NCBI RefSeq assembly: GCF_001484605.1
Contig: NZ_CP013747.1
Coordinates: forward strand, 2,232,001 to 2,296,000
DNA from: Pseudarthrobacter sulfonivorans
Lineage (GTDB): Bacteria; Actinomycetota; Actinomycetes; Actinomycetales; Micrococcaceae
DNA length: 64,000 bases
Reading direction: 5' to 3'
The position numbers and the translations under genes were made by a program. The notes beneath the pieces were generated by a model, which worked only from the letters and a program-made list of their open reading frames with translations, did not search any database and had not been told where the DNA came from. This document shows positions 52,345 through 59,986 of this stretch, one piece after another (the first letter of the stretch is position 1; each line of letters opens with the position of its first letter).

Positions 52345-52986
52345 TCAGTGCTGGATGAGCGGGCTCAGCGTGGCGGCACGGGCGGCGGCTCCCGCCATTC
52401 CCAGGGACTCGAGCCAGTTGCCCAGCATCTGGTAGCCGCCTTCGGTCAGGACCGACTCCGGGTGGAACTGCACGCCGCACAGCGGGGCAGTGCGGTGCTG
52501 CAGACCCATCACGACGCCGGTCGCGGTCTCGGCGGTGATCTCCAGGACGTCGGGGATGGTGTCCCTTACCGCTGCCAGCGAGTGGTAGCGCGTCGCTGTC
52601 ACGGGGGAGGGGAGCCCGGCGAAGACGCTGGTGCCGTTGTGCTCCACCAGCGAGGTCTTGCCGTGCATCAGCTCCGGCGCGTGGGTCACTGTGCCGCCAT
52701 AGGCTTCGGCCAGGGCCTGATGGCCCAGGCACACACCGAACATCGGCTTGTTGTTCGCCCCGCACCACTTGATCAGCTCAATGCACACGCCCGCCTCGGC
52801 GGGGTTGCCCGGACCGGGTGAGATGAGGACGCCGTCGCGCGTTTGTGCCATCTCGATGGCTTCAGCGAGGGTCACGTCGTCGTTGCGGACAACGGTGGTC
52901 TCGGCGCCGAGTTCCTGGAGGTAGCCCACCAGGGTGTAAACGAAGCTGTCGTAGTTGTCTACGACCAGGATTTTGGTTGTGGTCAT
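52345..52986 (-). CDS. Glutamine amidotransferase, anthranilate/aminodeoxychorismate synthase component II
   Basis: 213 residues from ATG 52986, which overlaps the stop of the 56-aa gene. Class I glutamine amidotransferase: ILVVDNYDSFVYTLVGYLQE, oxyanion loop ISPGPGNPAEAG, nucleophile Cys in MFGVCLGHQALAEAYGG and His-Glu in GVQFHPESVLTEGG. It supplies ammonia to TrpE or PabB; the gene in this position of actinobacterial genomes is usually annotated pabA/trpG and no synthase component I is near. Which pathway it serves cannot be decided from sequence. Confidence 0.93.
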   Translation of the reverse strand: MTTTKILVVDNYDSFVYTLVGYLQELGAETTVVRNDDVTLAEAIEMAQTRDGVLISPGPGNPAEAGVCIELIKWCGANNKPMFGVCLGHQALAEAYGGTVTHAPELMHGKTSLVEHNGTSVFAGLPSPVTATRYHSLAAVRDTIPDVLEITAETATGVVMGLQHRTAPLCGVQFHPESVLTEGGYQMLGNWLESLGMAGAAARAATLSPLIQH

Positions 52987-53153
52987 GGCTGGCTTGCAGA
53001 ACCAATCGTTGAGTCGGTGAATGCGGTGAACCCGGACATCCATGGGAACAGGAACTGAACCATCAGGATCAGTGCGCCGGCGATGAGCACCAGCGACGTG
53101 AGGATCCGCAGCCAGAGGGGGCCCGGCAGGTGGCGGAAAATCCAGCCGTACAT
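52983..53153 (-). CDS. 56-residue predicted single-helix membrane protein
   Basis: ATG 53153, GGAGG 9 nt upstream, stop overlapping the amidotransferase start (ATGA) and start 2 nt after the sortase stop, so it is tightly fitted between two genes. The peptide begins MYGWIFRHLPGPLWLRILTS, has one hydrophobic helix (SLVLIAGALILMVQFLFPWM) and ends FTAFTDSTIGSASQP. A positive N-terminus suggests the N-in orientation. No named family known to me. Its place in a sortase - amidotransferase operon next to crgA makes a cell-envelope role plausible, but that is inference. Confidence 0.82.
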   Translation of the reverse strand: MYGWIFRHLPGPLWLRILTSLVLIAGALILMVQFLFPWMSGFTAFTDSTIGSASQP

Positions 53154-53155
53154 AC

Positions 53156-53956
53156 TCAGTTTCCTCCCACGGCTGCGGCCACCTGGGCGGCGATCTCGGC
53201 TGGCGGGCCCGCCGAGGCAGGCTGCCAGCTATCCAGCAGCGCGTACGCGATGATGCGTTCCTCGGCGCCGAAGCGCGGATTGCAACTGGTCATGGTGAGG
53301 AAGCTTTCGGTGGGAGTGACGCCGGGGCGGGTGGGGACCGGTTCCAGGACATCGGTCCGGGACGGCATCACAATCTGGTTGTTGCGGAAGACATAGATGT
53401 AGTAGCCGTCCTTGGTCTGGACGTAGATTTTGTCCCCCGGGACAAGGGTGTGGATATTGTCCAGGACGGCACCGTGGGTCTGTCGGTGTCCGGCCACCGC
53501 GAAGTTCCCGACGGCGCCGGGCATGGCGGTGTTGGCGTAATGGCCAAGCCCCAGCGTATCCAGGACATCCCCGGTGGTTCCCTGCACGATGGGTCGCGTG
53601 TAGTTGGGGCCAAAGCGGGGGATATACATGATGCCGATGGTGCCGGCATGGCCTGGTGCCGCGGCAACGGCCGGGGTGCCGTAATCCACGGGCGCTGCCG
53701 ATGGATCCGGTTCCGGGCTTGCAGGCATCGCGCCGCCCAGCCCCTGGGCGAACTCCTTGATGACGGCACTCTGCTTGGCGTCGGATTCGATGTTGGTCCA
53801 CCACAGCTGCCAGCCCACAAAGAGCAGGAGGATAATGCCGGCTGTGATGAGCAGCTCGCCGAGCACCTGCACTGTGCCACGCAGAATGGAAGCGCGGGCG
53901 GGCGCCGCACGGGCGGGCCGCGTGGCGGCGCGCCTCGCCTTCTCCTGCACTACCAC
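53156..53956 (-). CDS. srtE: Class E sortase
   Basis: 266 residues from GTG 53956 (GGAGGAG 5 nt upstream). Arg-rich cytoplasmic tail, membrane helix (ELLITAGIILLLFVGWQLWW), a linker rich in Pro/Ala, then the sortase beta-barrel: IGIMYIPRFGPNYTRPIVQG, catalytic His about 154 in NFAVAGHRQTHGAV, Cys225 in LTMTSCNPRFGAEERIIAYA with the catalytic Arg after it. Class E enzymes anchor LAXTG-type proteins in high-GC Gram-positives. No sortase substrate is encoded nearby. Confidence 0.93.
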   Translation of the reverse strand: MVVQEKARRAATRPARAAPARASILRGTVQVLGELLITAGIILLLFVGWQLWWTNIESDAKQSAVIKEFAQGLGGAMPASPEPDPSAAPVDYGTPAVAAAPGHAGTIGIMYIPRFGPNYTRPIVQGTTGDVLDTLGLGHYANTAMPGAVGNFAVAGHRQTHGAVLDNIHTLVPGDKIYVQTKDGYYIYVFRNNQIVMPSRTDVLEPVPTRPGVTPTESFLTMTSCNPRFGAEERIIAYALLDSWQPASAGPPAEIAAQVAAAVGGN

Positions 53957-54131
53957 GCGTTCTCCTCCGGGGTGGCCGCGATGGGCGTTTGAATGCCCTG
54001 AACTACGGCTAGAATTGACTGCTAGTAAGAATCCAGATTTGACCAAGATCGCGCAGACCGCTGGCAACTTCCTTCTTGCAGGATATCAAGCCCGCGGCGC
54101 CGAGCTTGCTCCAGTCCGCCAAGGAGAGCAC

Positions 54132-54386
54132 GTGCCCGAGTCAAAGCCTCGCAAGAAGACTTCCAGTGCCGCGCAGCCCGCTTCCGCGGCGCAGGCGTAT
54201 AAGCCCAACGCTGTTTGGTTCAAGCCGGTGATGTTCGGCCTGATGATCATCGGGCTCTTCTGGATCATCACGTTCTACATCAGCGAGGGCCGGTTTCCTG
54301 TCCAGGCGTGGGAGTCGTGGAACATCGTGGCCGGCTTCGGCATTGCCATCATCGGCTTCCTGATGACCACGCGCTGGCGTTCCTGA
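54132..54386 (+). CDS. crgA: Cell division protein CrgA
   Basis: 84 residues from GTG 54132 with AAGGAGA upstream; longer in-frame starts overlap the sortase antisense. N-terminal Lys/Ser/Ala-rich tail (PESKPRKKTSSAAQPASAAQ), then two membrane helices (PVMFGLMIIGLFWIITFYIS and IVAGFGIAIIGFLMTTRW) joined by a short loop, as in all CrgA proteins. CrgA recruits septal peptidoglycan synthases and binds FtsZ partners. Divergent from the sortase operon; followed by a Tag-family gene after 18 bp. Confidence 0.95.
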   Translation: MPESKPRKKTSSAAQPASAAQAYKPNAVWFKPVMFGLMIIGLFWIITFYISEGRFPVQAWESWNIVAGFGIAIIGFLMTTRWRS

Positions 54387-54404
54387 CCTGACCGCAGGAC
54401 CCGC

Positions 54405-55037
54405 ATGACTCCCGCTGCCGCCGCCCAGCCCCTAAACGAGGGTGTGGACGGAACTGTCCTGGGCGTCGACGGCCTCGCCCGCCCACCGTGGGCCGCCGTG
54501 GATCCGCTGTTGCGCGAGTACTACGACTCCGAATGGGGCCTCCCCGTCCGGGACGAACAGGGCCTCTACGAGCGCATCTGCCTTGAGGGCTTCCAGGCAG
54601 GTCTCTCCTGGGCCACCATCCTCCGGAAGCGCCCTGCCTTCCGTCAGGCTTTCCTCGACTTCCAGCCGGACGCTGTTGCCGCTTTTACCGAAGCTGACGT
54701 TGAGCGCCTGCTCCAGGATCCCGGCATCGTCCGCAACCGGCTCAAGATCCGTGCCGCCATCACCAATGCCCACGCCACCATCGCGCTGCGCGAACGGGAA
54801 GGCCTAGTTGACTTCGTCTGGCAGTTCCGGCCCCCAACCACTCCCCAGCCGGCCACCCACGCGGACATCCCCACGCAGTCACCGGAATCGGTGGCGCTGT
54901 CCAAGGCACTGCGGAAGCAGGGATTCTCGTTCGTTGGCCCCACCACCATGTTCGCGCTGATGGAAGCCATCGGCATGGTGGACACCCATCTTCTGGACAG
55001 CCACCGGCGCGGATCCTCAGGCGTCTGGACCGGCTGA
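54405..55037 (+). CDS. tag: DNA-3-methyladenine glycosylase I family protein
   Basis: 210 residues. Tag fold: REYYDSEWGLPVRDEQGLYE, catalytic-pocket ICLEGFQAGLSWATILRKRP, FTEADVERLLQDPGIVRNRL, SKALRKQGFSFVGPTTMFAL. Removes 3-methyladenine from DNA. Compared with E. coli Tag, the zinc site is largely absent: the N-terminal Cys region reads LARPPWAAV, the first His is Tyr (EYYD) and the terminal Cys cluster is replaced by THLLDSHRRGSS, so only one of the four ligands remains. Many actinobacterial Tag-like proteins may share this. The downstream 225 bp carry DnaA boxes. Confidence 0.9.
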   Translation: MTPAAAAQPLNEGVDGTVLGVDGLARPPWAAVDPLLREYYDSEWGLPVRDEQGLYERICLEGFQAGLSWATILRKRPAFRQAFLDFQPDAVAAFTEADVERLLQDPGIVRNRLKIRAAITNAHATIALREREGLVDFVWQFRPPTTPQPATHADIPTQSPESVALSKALRKQGFSFVGPTTMFALMEAIGMVDTHLLDSHRRGSSGVWTG

Positions 55038-55082
55038 CCGGACGCTCAGCGGGGAGTTGACCGGGCGCTCCGCCGGGGCAGG

Positions 55083-56207
55083 TTGTCCACAGCTGTTGGG
55101 AAAGTTATCCACAATGTGTATATCTTTCCCAGCGCCGGAAGCGACAGCCGCGCATGCAGGCCATGGCGCACGGGACCGGATCCAAAGCGCTCTGACGGAC
55201 AGTTATTAACATTGTGGATTGGCTGTGGATAATTCACACGGACCCGAACATGGCGTCCTTGGTCAGCGGTCCCGGCGGACAGGATGGTGGCTGGTGATGG
55301 ACACCCGGTTGAAGGCGTTCATGGTGATTACCAGCCAGCTGACCACCGAAAACTCGTCCGCCGTGAGGTGCTGACGGGCATATCCTTCTTCACGTTCGCG
55401 TGCCGTGTGATCCTGCAGTTCGGTGATGCATTCGGCCAGTGCGAGGGCCGCACGCTCCTTCTCCGTGAACAGGGCCGTCTCCCGCCATGCCGACAACACT
55501 GCGAGCCGCTGTGGGCTCTCGCCGGCCTCCACGGCGTCCCGCACGTGCATGTCGAGGCAATAGGCGCAGCCGTTGAGCTGGGAGGTCCGGACGTGGAGAA
55601 GTTCAATGGTCTTGCGGTCTACCCCGGCCGCGTCGGCGGCTTCGCGCACTTTCAGGCCCAGCCCGTTAAGGGCGCGCCAAACCGCGGGGTGCTGCTTGTC
55701 GAGGTAGATGTGCTGGGTTGTTGCGGCGCTCAAGGCGGTCCTCCTGGCTGGAAGCTCGTATGTGTTGGTTCTGCGTACGAACACCCTCGCACACACGCAT
55801 GTTATCCACTTACTAACACTGGACTACCCACAAGTTATCCACAGCTGTGGACAACAATCCACAGGATGGCCCGAGGGGACCCCTCAGCTGCCCCAGTCGG
55901 GGAAACACCGAAGGTTAACTACATGTCTGTAAGTTATTAACACTGTGAATAACCCTGTTGATACGGGCAGGCCGGACCCCCGCCTGTGGGCCCCCCACGC
56001 GGAAAATGGCCAGGATATCCACAGGCCGGGCTCAAATGGCGTGTTTTTCCACTTAACCACAGGCGCATCCCCAGATGTTTTCCACAATTGTGGACAACCG
56101 GATGATCAAGTCCGGCAAAAGGGCGGACATGCGGGAGCAGGAGCTCATCGAAATCCTGAACTACACCCGTGTAAGTTACCAACAGTGTGGATAACCCCTG
56201 TGGATAA
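55083..56207. promoter_or_regulatory. Cluster of DnaA boxes, five head-to-head pairs
   Basis: Exact TTATCCACA or TTGTCCACA boxes: plus strand 55083, 55105, 55835; minus strand 55224, 55846, 56089, 56186, 56199. One-mismatch forms include 55802, 55944 (minus), 56015 and 56078. Five pairs face each other across a 1-2 nt spacer: 55203/55213, 55835/55846, 55934/55944, 56078/56089 and 56176/56186, with a degenerate first box (TTATTAACA or TTACCAACA) in three. They lie on both sides of the AhpD-like gene. No AT-rich unwinding element is obvious. Origin-proximal position suggests a DnaA titration or regulatory locus rather than oriC, which is expected beyond gyrA on the right. Confidence 0.8.
55263..55733 (-). 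CDS. AhpD-like carboxymuconolactone decarboxylase family protein
   Basis: 156 residues from TTG 55733, which has AGGAGG 6 nt upstream; the in-frame ATG at 55796 lacks one. Helical CMD fold with the redox pair in LNGCAYCLDMHVRDAVEAGE (CxxC plus following His), and LALAECITELQDHTARE. AhpD-type proteins reduce peroxides or peroxiredoxins through this Cys pair. It is embedded in the DnaA-box cluster, whose boxes occupy both flanks; its promoter probably overlaps boxes at 55802-55863, so DnaA could affect its expression. Confidence 0.88.
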   Translation of the reverse strand: MSAATTQHIYLDKQHPAVWRALNGLGLKVREAADAAGVDRKTIELLHVRTSQLNGCAYCLDMHVRDAVEAGESPQRLAVLSAWRETALFTEKERAALALAECITELQDHTAREREEGYARQHLTADEFSVVSWLVITMNAFNRVSITSHHPVRRDR

Positions 56208-56315
56208 CTTCGGCGCCGTCGTCAGGCCTGACACGGACCACGGGCTGCTCGCACGCGGGGACGCACCCAGCAAGTGAACGGCAGCGTGGTGCGGAGGCCT
56301 CATGAGGCACAGAAA

Positions 56316-56347
56316 AGACCCCGGTGTCCGTTGGGACACCGGGGTCT
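56316..56347 (-). terminator. Terminator of the rhomboid gene
   Basis: AGACCCCGGTGTCC-GTTG-GGACACCGGGGTCT, a 14-bp perfect stem with a tetraloop, followed on the minus strand by TTTTCT. Lies 39 bp downstream of the rhomboid stop and between it and the DnaA-box cluster. Confidence 0.9.
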
Positions 56348-56385
56348 AAGTGGTCTGTTGGAGCTGGGCCCGAGGACCCGGACGG

Positions 56386-57267
56386 TCAGCCGGCCGTGAC
56401 GCGGAGCCAGCTCGCCAGGGCCAGCAGGAGAACGACGGCCACCAGTCCGGCCCCGTGCAGCAGGCCCTGCCGTGGGCCCCGGCGGGTGTACGCAATCACG
56501 GCAGCGCAAAGGGCGCCTGTGACGAGCCCGCCCAGGTGCGCCTGCCAGGCGATCTGGGGGACCACAAATCCGATCACGCCGTTGATGGCGATCAGGACCC
56601 ACAGTTGCCGCGTATCCCCGCCGCGGTGCCGCTGTACCAGCAGCATCGCCCCGAAGAGTCCAAAAATCGCACCCGAGGCGCCCACCACTCCGGCAAGAGG
56701 CACGCCGGGCACGTAGCCGGGGGTCAGCAAGAGGTAGCCGACGGACCCCCCGATGGCAGAGATGAGGTACAACGCCAGGAAGCGGACCCGGCCCAGGAGC
56801 GGTTCGAGTGCCTGGCCGAAAATCCACAGCATGTACATGTTCAGCACAATGTGGAGGATGAATCCCTGGGAGTGCAGGAACGCCGCCGTCAGCATCCGCC
56901 AAGGTTCGAACTCACCAAATTCGGGAGTGGCAAAAACATTGGCGAACGCCAGGTTCTGGTAGATCCACTCGCCGGGGACCACCCATTGCAGAACGTACAT
57001 CACCGCACACAGGGCGATAATTCCGAACGTCACTACGGGTTTCCCGGTTGCCACGGCGCCGCCGTAGACAGTCTTGACCGCCGGCGTCGTGCGCTTTGTT
57101 TCGTTGACGCAGTCAACACACTGGAATCCGACGGCGGCCGCCCGCTGGCAGTCCGGGCACGCAGGGCGGCCGCAGCGCTGGCAGCGCACATAGGAGGGCC
57201 GGTCCGGGTGCCTGGGGCACACCGGAACCTGCGCGGACGGCTCAGCTGCCGGAATTCCGTAGCTCAT
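56386..57267 (-). CDS. Rhomboid-family intramembrane serine protease
   Basis: 293 residues. An N-terminal zinc-finger-like segment (Cys at 17, 29, 32, 37, 40, 50, 53; CPRHPDRPSYVRCQRCGRPA) precedes six or seven membrane helices. Active site: nucleophile Ser198 in GVVGASGAIFGLFG, His244 in WQAHLGGLVTG, plus HIVLNMYMLW (~139) with the oxyanion Asn. Cleaves membrane proteins within the bilayer; substrates unknown. The zinc-finger head is common in actinobacterial rhomboids next to ppiA. Eight bp after the cyclophilin gene on the same strand. Confidence 0.93.
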   Translation of the reverse strand: MSYGIPAAEPSAQVPVCPRHPDRPSYVRCQRCGRPACPDCQRAAAVGFQCVDCVNETKRTTPAVKTVYGGAVATGKPVVTFGIIALCAVMYVLQWVVPGEWIYQNLAFANVFATPEFGEFEPWRMLTAAFLHSQGFILHIVLNMYMLWIFGQALEPLLGRVRFLALYLISAIGGSVGYLLLTPGYVPGVPLAGVVGASGAIFGLFGAMLLVQRHRGGDTRQLWVLIAINGVIGFVVPQIAWQAHLGGLVTGALCAAVIAYTRRGPRQGLLHGAGLVAVVLLLALASWLRVTAG

Positions 57268-57275
57268 GTGATGGG

Positions 57276-57821
57276 TTAGAGCTGCTCGATGTCGATGCTG
57301 TTGATGGTGACGTCCTCAACCGGGCGGTCGCCCATTCCGGTGCGGACGCCCTCGATGGCGTCGACGATCTTCTTGGAGTCCTCGTCAGCAACCTCGCCGA
57401 AGATGCTGTGCTTGCCCTGCAGCCAGTCGGTGGGGATGGTGGTGATGAAGAACTGCGAACCGTTGGTGCCCTTGCCCGCCTGGATGCCGGCGTTGGCCAT
57501 GGCCAGCTTGTACGGGGCGTTGAAGCTGAGTTCGGGGTGGATCTCGTCGTCGAACTTGTAGCCGGGTCCGCCCACGCCGCGGCCCAGCGGATCGCCGGCC
57601 TGGATCATGAAGTCCTTGATGATCCGGTGGAAGATGGTGCCGTCATACAGCGGCGTGCCAGTCTTGTCCTCACCGGTCTCGGGGTGGGTCCAGGCCTGCT
57701 CCCCGGTGGCCAGGCCAACGAAGTTCTTGACCGTCTTCGGTGCATGGTTGCCGAAGAGATTAACGACGATGTCGCCGAGGCTCGTGTGGATGGTTGCTTT
57801 TGCAGTTGCGATTGCAGTCAT
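57276..57821 (-). CDS. ppiA: Cyclophilin-type peptidyl-prolyl isomerase
   Basis: 181 residues from ATG 57821; no signal peptide, so cytoplasmic. Cyclophilin core: TIHTSLGDIVVNLFGNHAPK, YDGTIFHRIIKDFMIQAGDP (catalytic Arg in FHR), GTNGSQFFITT and WLQGKHSIFGEV. An upstream in-frame extension (to 57929) has no ribosome site and is rejected. Isomerises prolyl bonds during folding. Same operon as the rhomboid gene. Confidence 0.94.
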   Translation of the reverse strand: MTAIATAKATIHTSLGDIVVNLFGNHAPKTVKNFVGLATGEQAWTHPETGEDKTGTPLYDGTIFHRIIKDFMIQAGDPLGRGVGGPGYKFDDEIHPELSFNAPYKLAMANAGIQAGKGTNGSQFFITTIPTDWLQGKHSIFGEVADEDSKKIVDAIEGVRTGMGDRPVEDVTINSIDIEQL

Positions 57822-57976
57822 GCCGCCTATTCTTTCACGGCAGGTCAACGTGAAAGGGGCTGGACCGGCAGTTCCGCGCTGGGTGAAATCAGCCGGAAAT
57901 CCGCGGGAAGAATAGCCGGTGCAGGTCAAGGCACGTAGGCTAACAACAGAACCGTCACATTAATCGGGAGGTAGTT

Positions 57977-58948
57977 GTGAAGAAATCGGATCGTATTGCC
58001 CGTGACCTTGAACAGTCAGTCAACAGCGCGGTTGAGAACGCCAAGGACTGGGCATCCCCCCGCGTGGAAGCAGCCGTGGATTGGGCAGTTCCCCGCCTGC
58101 AGCATGGCCTGGACACCGCTTCTCCCAGGATTCAGGAAGGGCTCAAGACCGCGGCCTACAACCTTGCCGACGGCGTCGCAACAGTAACACCGCGCATCCA
58201 GGAGGGGCTCGCCCAGCTTGCCCCGAAAATCCACGACGCCGTTGAGGTCGCCACACCGCGCCTGTACGAAGCCCTGGACAAGGCCACTCCCGTCATCCAG
58301 AACGCCAGGGACCGCGTGGTGGTGGAATACCTGCCGCGCCTTTCGGACCAGATCGGGCACGCGTCCGACGCCGTGCACCGCACTTTGGAAAGCGCGCCGT
58401 CCCACGTGGACGCCGTCGCCCAGCGGCTTGCCGATTCCGGCGTAGTGCATTCCCTCCAAGAACAGGCACAGACAGCCGGCACCCATATCAAGGCCGCCGC
58501 GCACGAAGCCGGTAAGGCTGTAGGAGTCCAGATCGCCCAGCCCCAGAAGCCCAAGAAGCGCGGTTGGCTGGTGTTCGGCATCATCGCCGCGGCCGTCGCC
58601 GCCGGCGTCGCCGCGTGGAAGGCCTCCAAGCCCGTAGAAGATCCGTGGAAGACCCCGTCTCCTGTCACGCCGACTCCGGCGCCGGTTCCTGCCACCACCG
58701 TGAACGACGCCAAGGACACGGCCGGGGACGCAGCCAGCAAGGCTGCAGCCGCCACCACTTCGGCCGCTGACGCCGTGGCCGGCCAGGCAGAGGATGTTGC
58801 CGCGGACGCGGAGGACGCGGACGAGACGGCCAAGCACGTCGCCGATGAATCGGCAGACGCAGCAGCCAAGGCGTCCACCGATGCCAAGACCGCCATAAAG
58901 AACATTGCGGCCAACATGAACGGTTCCGCGGACAAGAGCAGCAGCTAG
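57977..58948 (+). CDS. Protein with tandem 11-residue repeats, a membrane helix and an Ala-rich tail
   Basis: 323 residues from GTG 57977 (GGGAGG upstream). Residues 28-115 are eight consecutive 11-residue units, among them PRLQHGLDTAS, PRIQEGLKTAA, PRIQEGLAQLA, PKIHDAVEVAT and PRLYEALDKAT (consensus P-R-I/L-x-x-A/G-L-x-x-A-T/S). An 11-residue amphipathic periodicity is known in apolipoproteins, synuclein and LEA proteins that lie on membranes. One helix at 196-214 (GWLVFGIIAAAVAAGVAAW) is followed by a Pro/Thr stretch and an Ala/Asp-rich tail. No enzyme motif. Orthologues in related Arthrobacter are likely but function is unknown. Confidence 0.85.
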   Translation: MKKSDRIARDLEQSVNSAVENAKDWASPRVEAAVDWAVPRLQHGLDTASPRIQEGLKTAAYNLADGVATVTPRIQEGLAQLAPKIHDAVEVATPRLYEALDKATPVIQNARDRVVVEYLPRLSDQIGHASDAVHRTLESAPSHVDAVAQRLADSGVVHSLQEQAQTAGTHIKAAAHEAGKAVGVQIAQPQKPKKRGWLVFGIIAAAVAAGVAAWKASKPVEDPWKTPSPVTPTPAPVPATTVNDAKDTAGDAASKAAAATTSAADAVAGQAEDVAADAEDADETAKHVADESADAAAKASTDAKTAIKNIAANMNGSADKSSS

Positions 58949-58973
58949 CACTTCCGGCGCCCTCGCGCCGCCC

Positions 58974-59010
58974 ACTGAAGGGGCTCCGCCTGGTGCGGGG
59001 CCCTTTCAGT
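58974..59010 (+). terminator. Terminator after the 11-residue-repeat gene
   Basis: A 16-bp stem (58974-58989 with 58995-59010, two non-Watson-Crick positions) and a 5-nt loop, followed by GTTTTCCC on the plus strand. Located 26 bp after the stop codon. Confidence 0.8.
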
Positions 59011-59084
59011 GTTTTCCCAGTGTTTGTCCGAGCTGGACCCAGTCGCTGGCGGGACGAACCCTGATCGGTGCTAAATTTGAACTG

Positions 59085-59960
59085 ATGTCAGCCGATAAAT
59101 CCTCTGGGGATGCCCTGAACGACGCAGCACAGCTGCCGCGCGTGTCCATTGTCATCCCGGCTTACAACGAGGAAAGTGTCATCCGGCAGTGTCTCATCGC
59201 TGCGGTGTACCAGTCGGTACCGGCCCACGAAATCATCGTGGTGGACAACCTCTCCACTGACCGCACCGCCGCCATCGTGGCGCAGATGCAGCTGGAGTAT
59301 CCGGAAAGTCCCATCATCCTGCTCAGCCAGGATCGGGACCAGGGCCTGATTCCCACCCGAAATTTTGGCCTCAACCATGCCACCGGCGACGTCCTGGGTC
59401 GCATTGACGCCGATTCGGTTGTCGAGCCGGACTGGGTGGAGCAGGTCCAGAAGGCCTTTTTTGATCCGTCAGTCCAGGCAGCCACCGGACCGGTGGTCTA
59501 CTACGACATGCCGATGCGGCGCTTCGGGCTCAAGGCAGACGACAAGATGCGTCAGCTGATGCTCAAGCTCGCCAAGCACCAGTACCACTTCCTGTTCGGC
59601 TCCAACATGGCCCTGCGGGCTACGGCATGGGAAACCATCCGGGACGAAACCTGCCGGGACGAGAAGGACGAGATGCACGAGGACATCGACCTCTCCCTGC
59701 ACCTCGCGGACCACGAACTCAAGGTCCAGTACTGGCCCCAGATGGTATCCGGGATGTCCGCCCGCCGGCTCGAGGATTCACCGCGGGACTACCGGTATTA
59801 CGTGACCCGCTTCGACCGCACGTACAAGGCGCACAACGTCAAGAAAATGGCCCTCAAGGCACCCATGGTGGTGTTCTTCTCGGTCTACTTCCCGGCGAAG
59901 CTCCTGCGGGCCATCCACACGGTCAACACCGCCCAGCCTGTCCGCCGCGGCGGGCAATAA
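59085..59960 (+). CDS. Family 2 glycosyltransferase
   Basis: 291 residues. GT-A fold: VSIVIPAYNEESVIRQCLIA, VVDNLSTDRTAAIVAQ, the metal/nucleotide DxD in GDVLGRIDADSVVEPDW (108-110), FLFGSNMALRATAWETI and an acceptor motif HEDIDLSLHLADHELKVQYW (ED as catalytic base). A hydrophobic segment near the C-terminus (APMVVFFSVYFPAKLL) may attach it to the membrane. Transfers a sugar to a cell-surface acceptor, which cannot be specified. It stands alone between a terminator and a convergent EamA gene. Confidence 0.9.
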   Translation: MSADKSSGDALNDAAQLPRVSIVIPAYNEESVIRQCLIAAVYQSVPAHEIIVVDNLSTDRTAAIVAQMQLEYPESPIILLSQDRDQGLIPTRNFGLNHATGDVLGRIDADSVVEPDWVEQVQKAFFDPSVQAATGPVVYYDMPMRRFGLKADDKMRQLMLKLAKHQYHFLFGSNMALRATAWETIRDETCRDEKDEMHEDIDLSLHLADHELKVQYWPQMVSGMSARRLEDSPRDYRYYVTRFDRTYKAHNVKKMALKAPMVVFFSVYFPAKLLRAIHTVNTAQPVRRGGQ

Positions 59961-59986
59961 GCCACCCGTACGGCCCTTACCTTGCC

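Noticed and set aside
55797..56220. The DnaA-box cluster as the chromosomal origin oriC
   Set aside because: No obvious AT-rich unwinding element, and dnaA/dnaN are expected beyond gyrA to the right; kept as a DnaA-binding locus.
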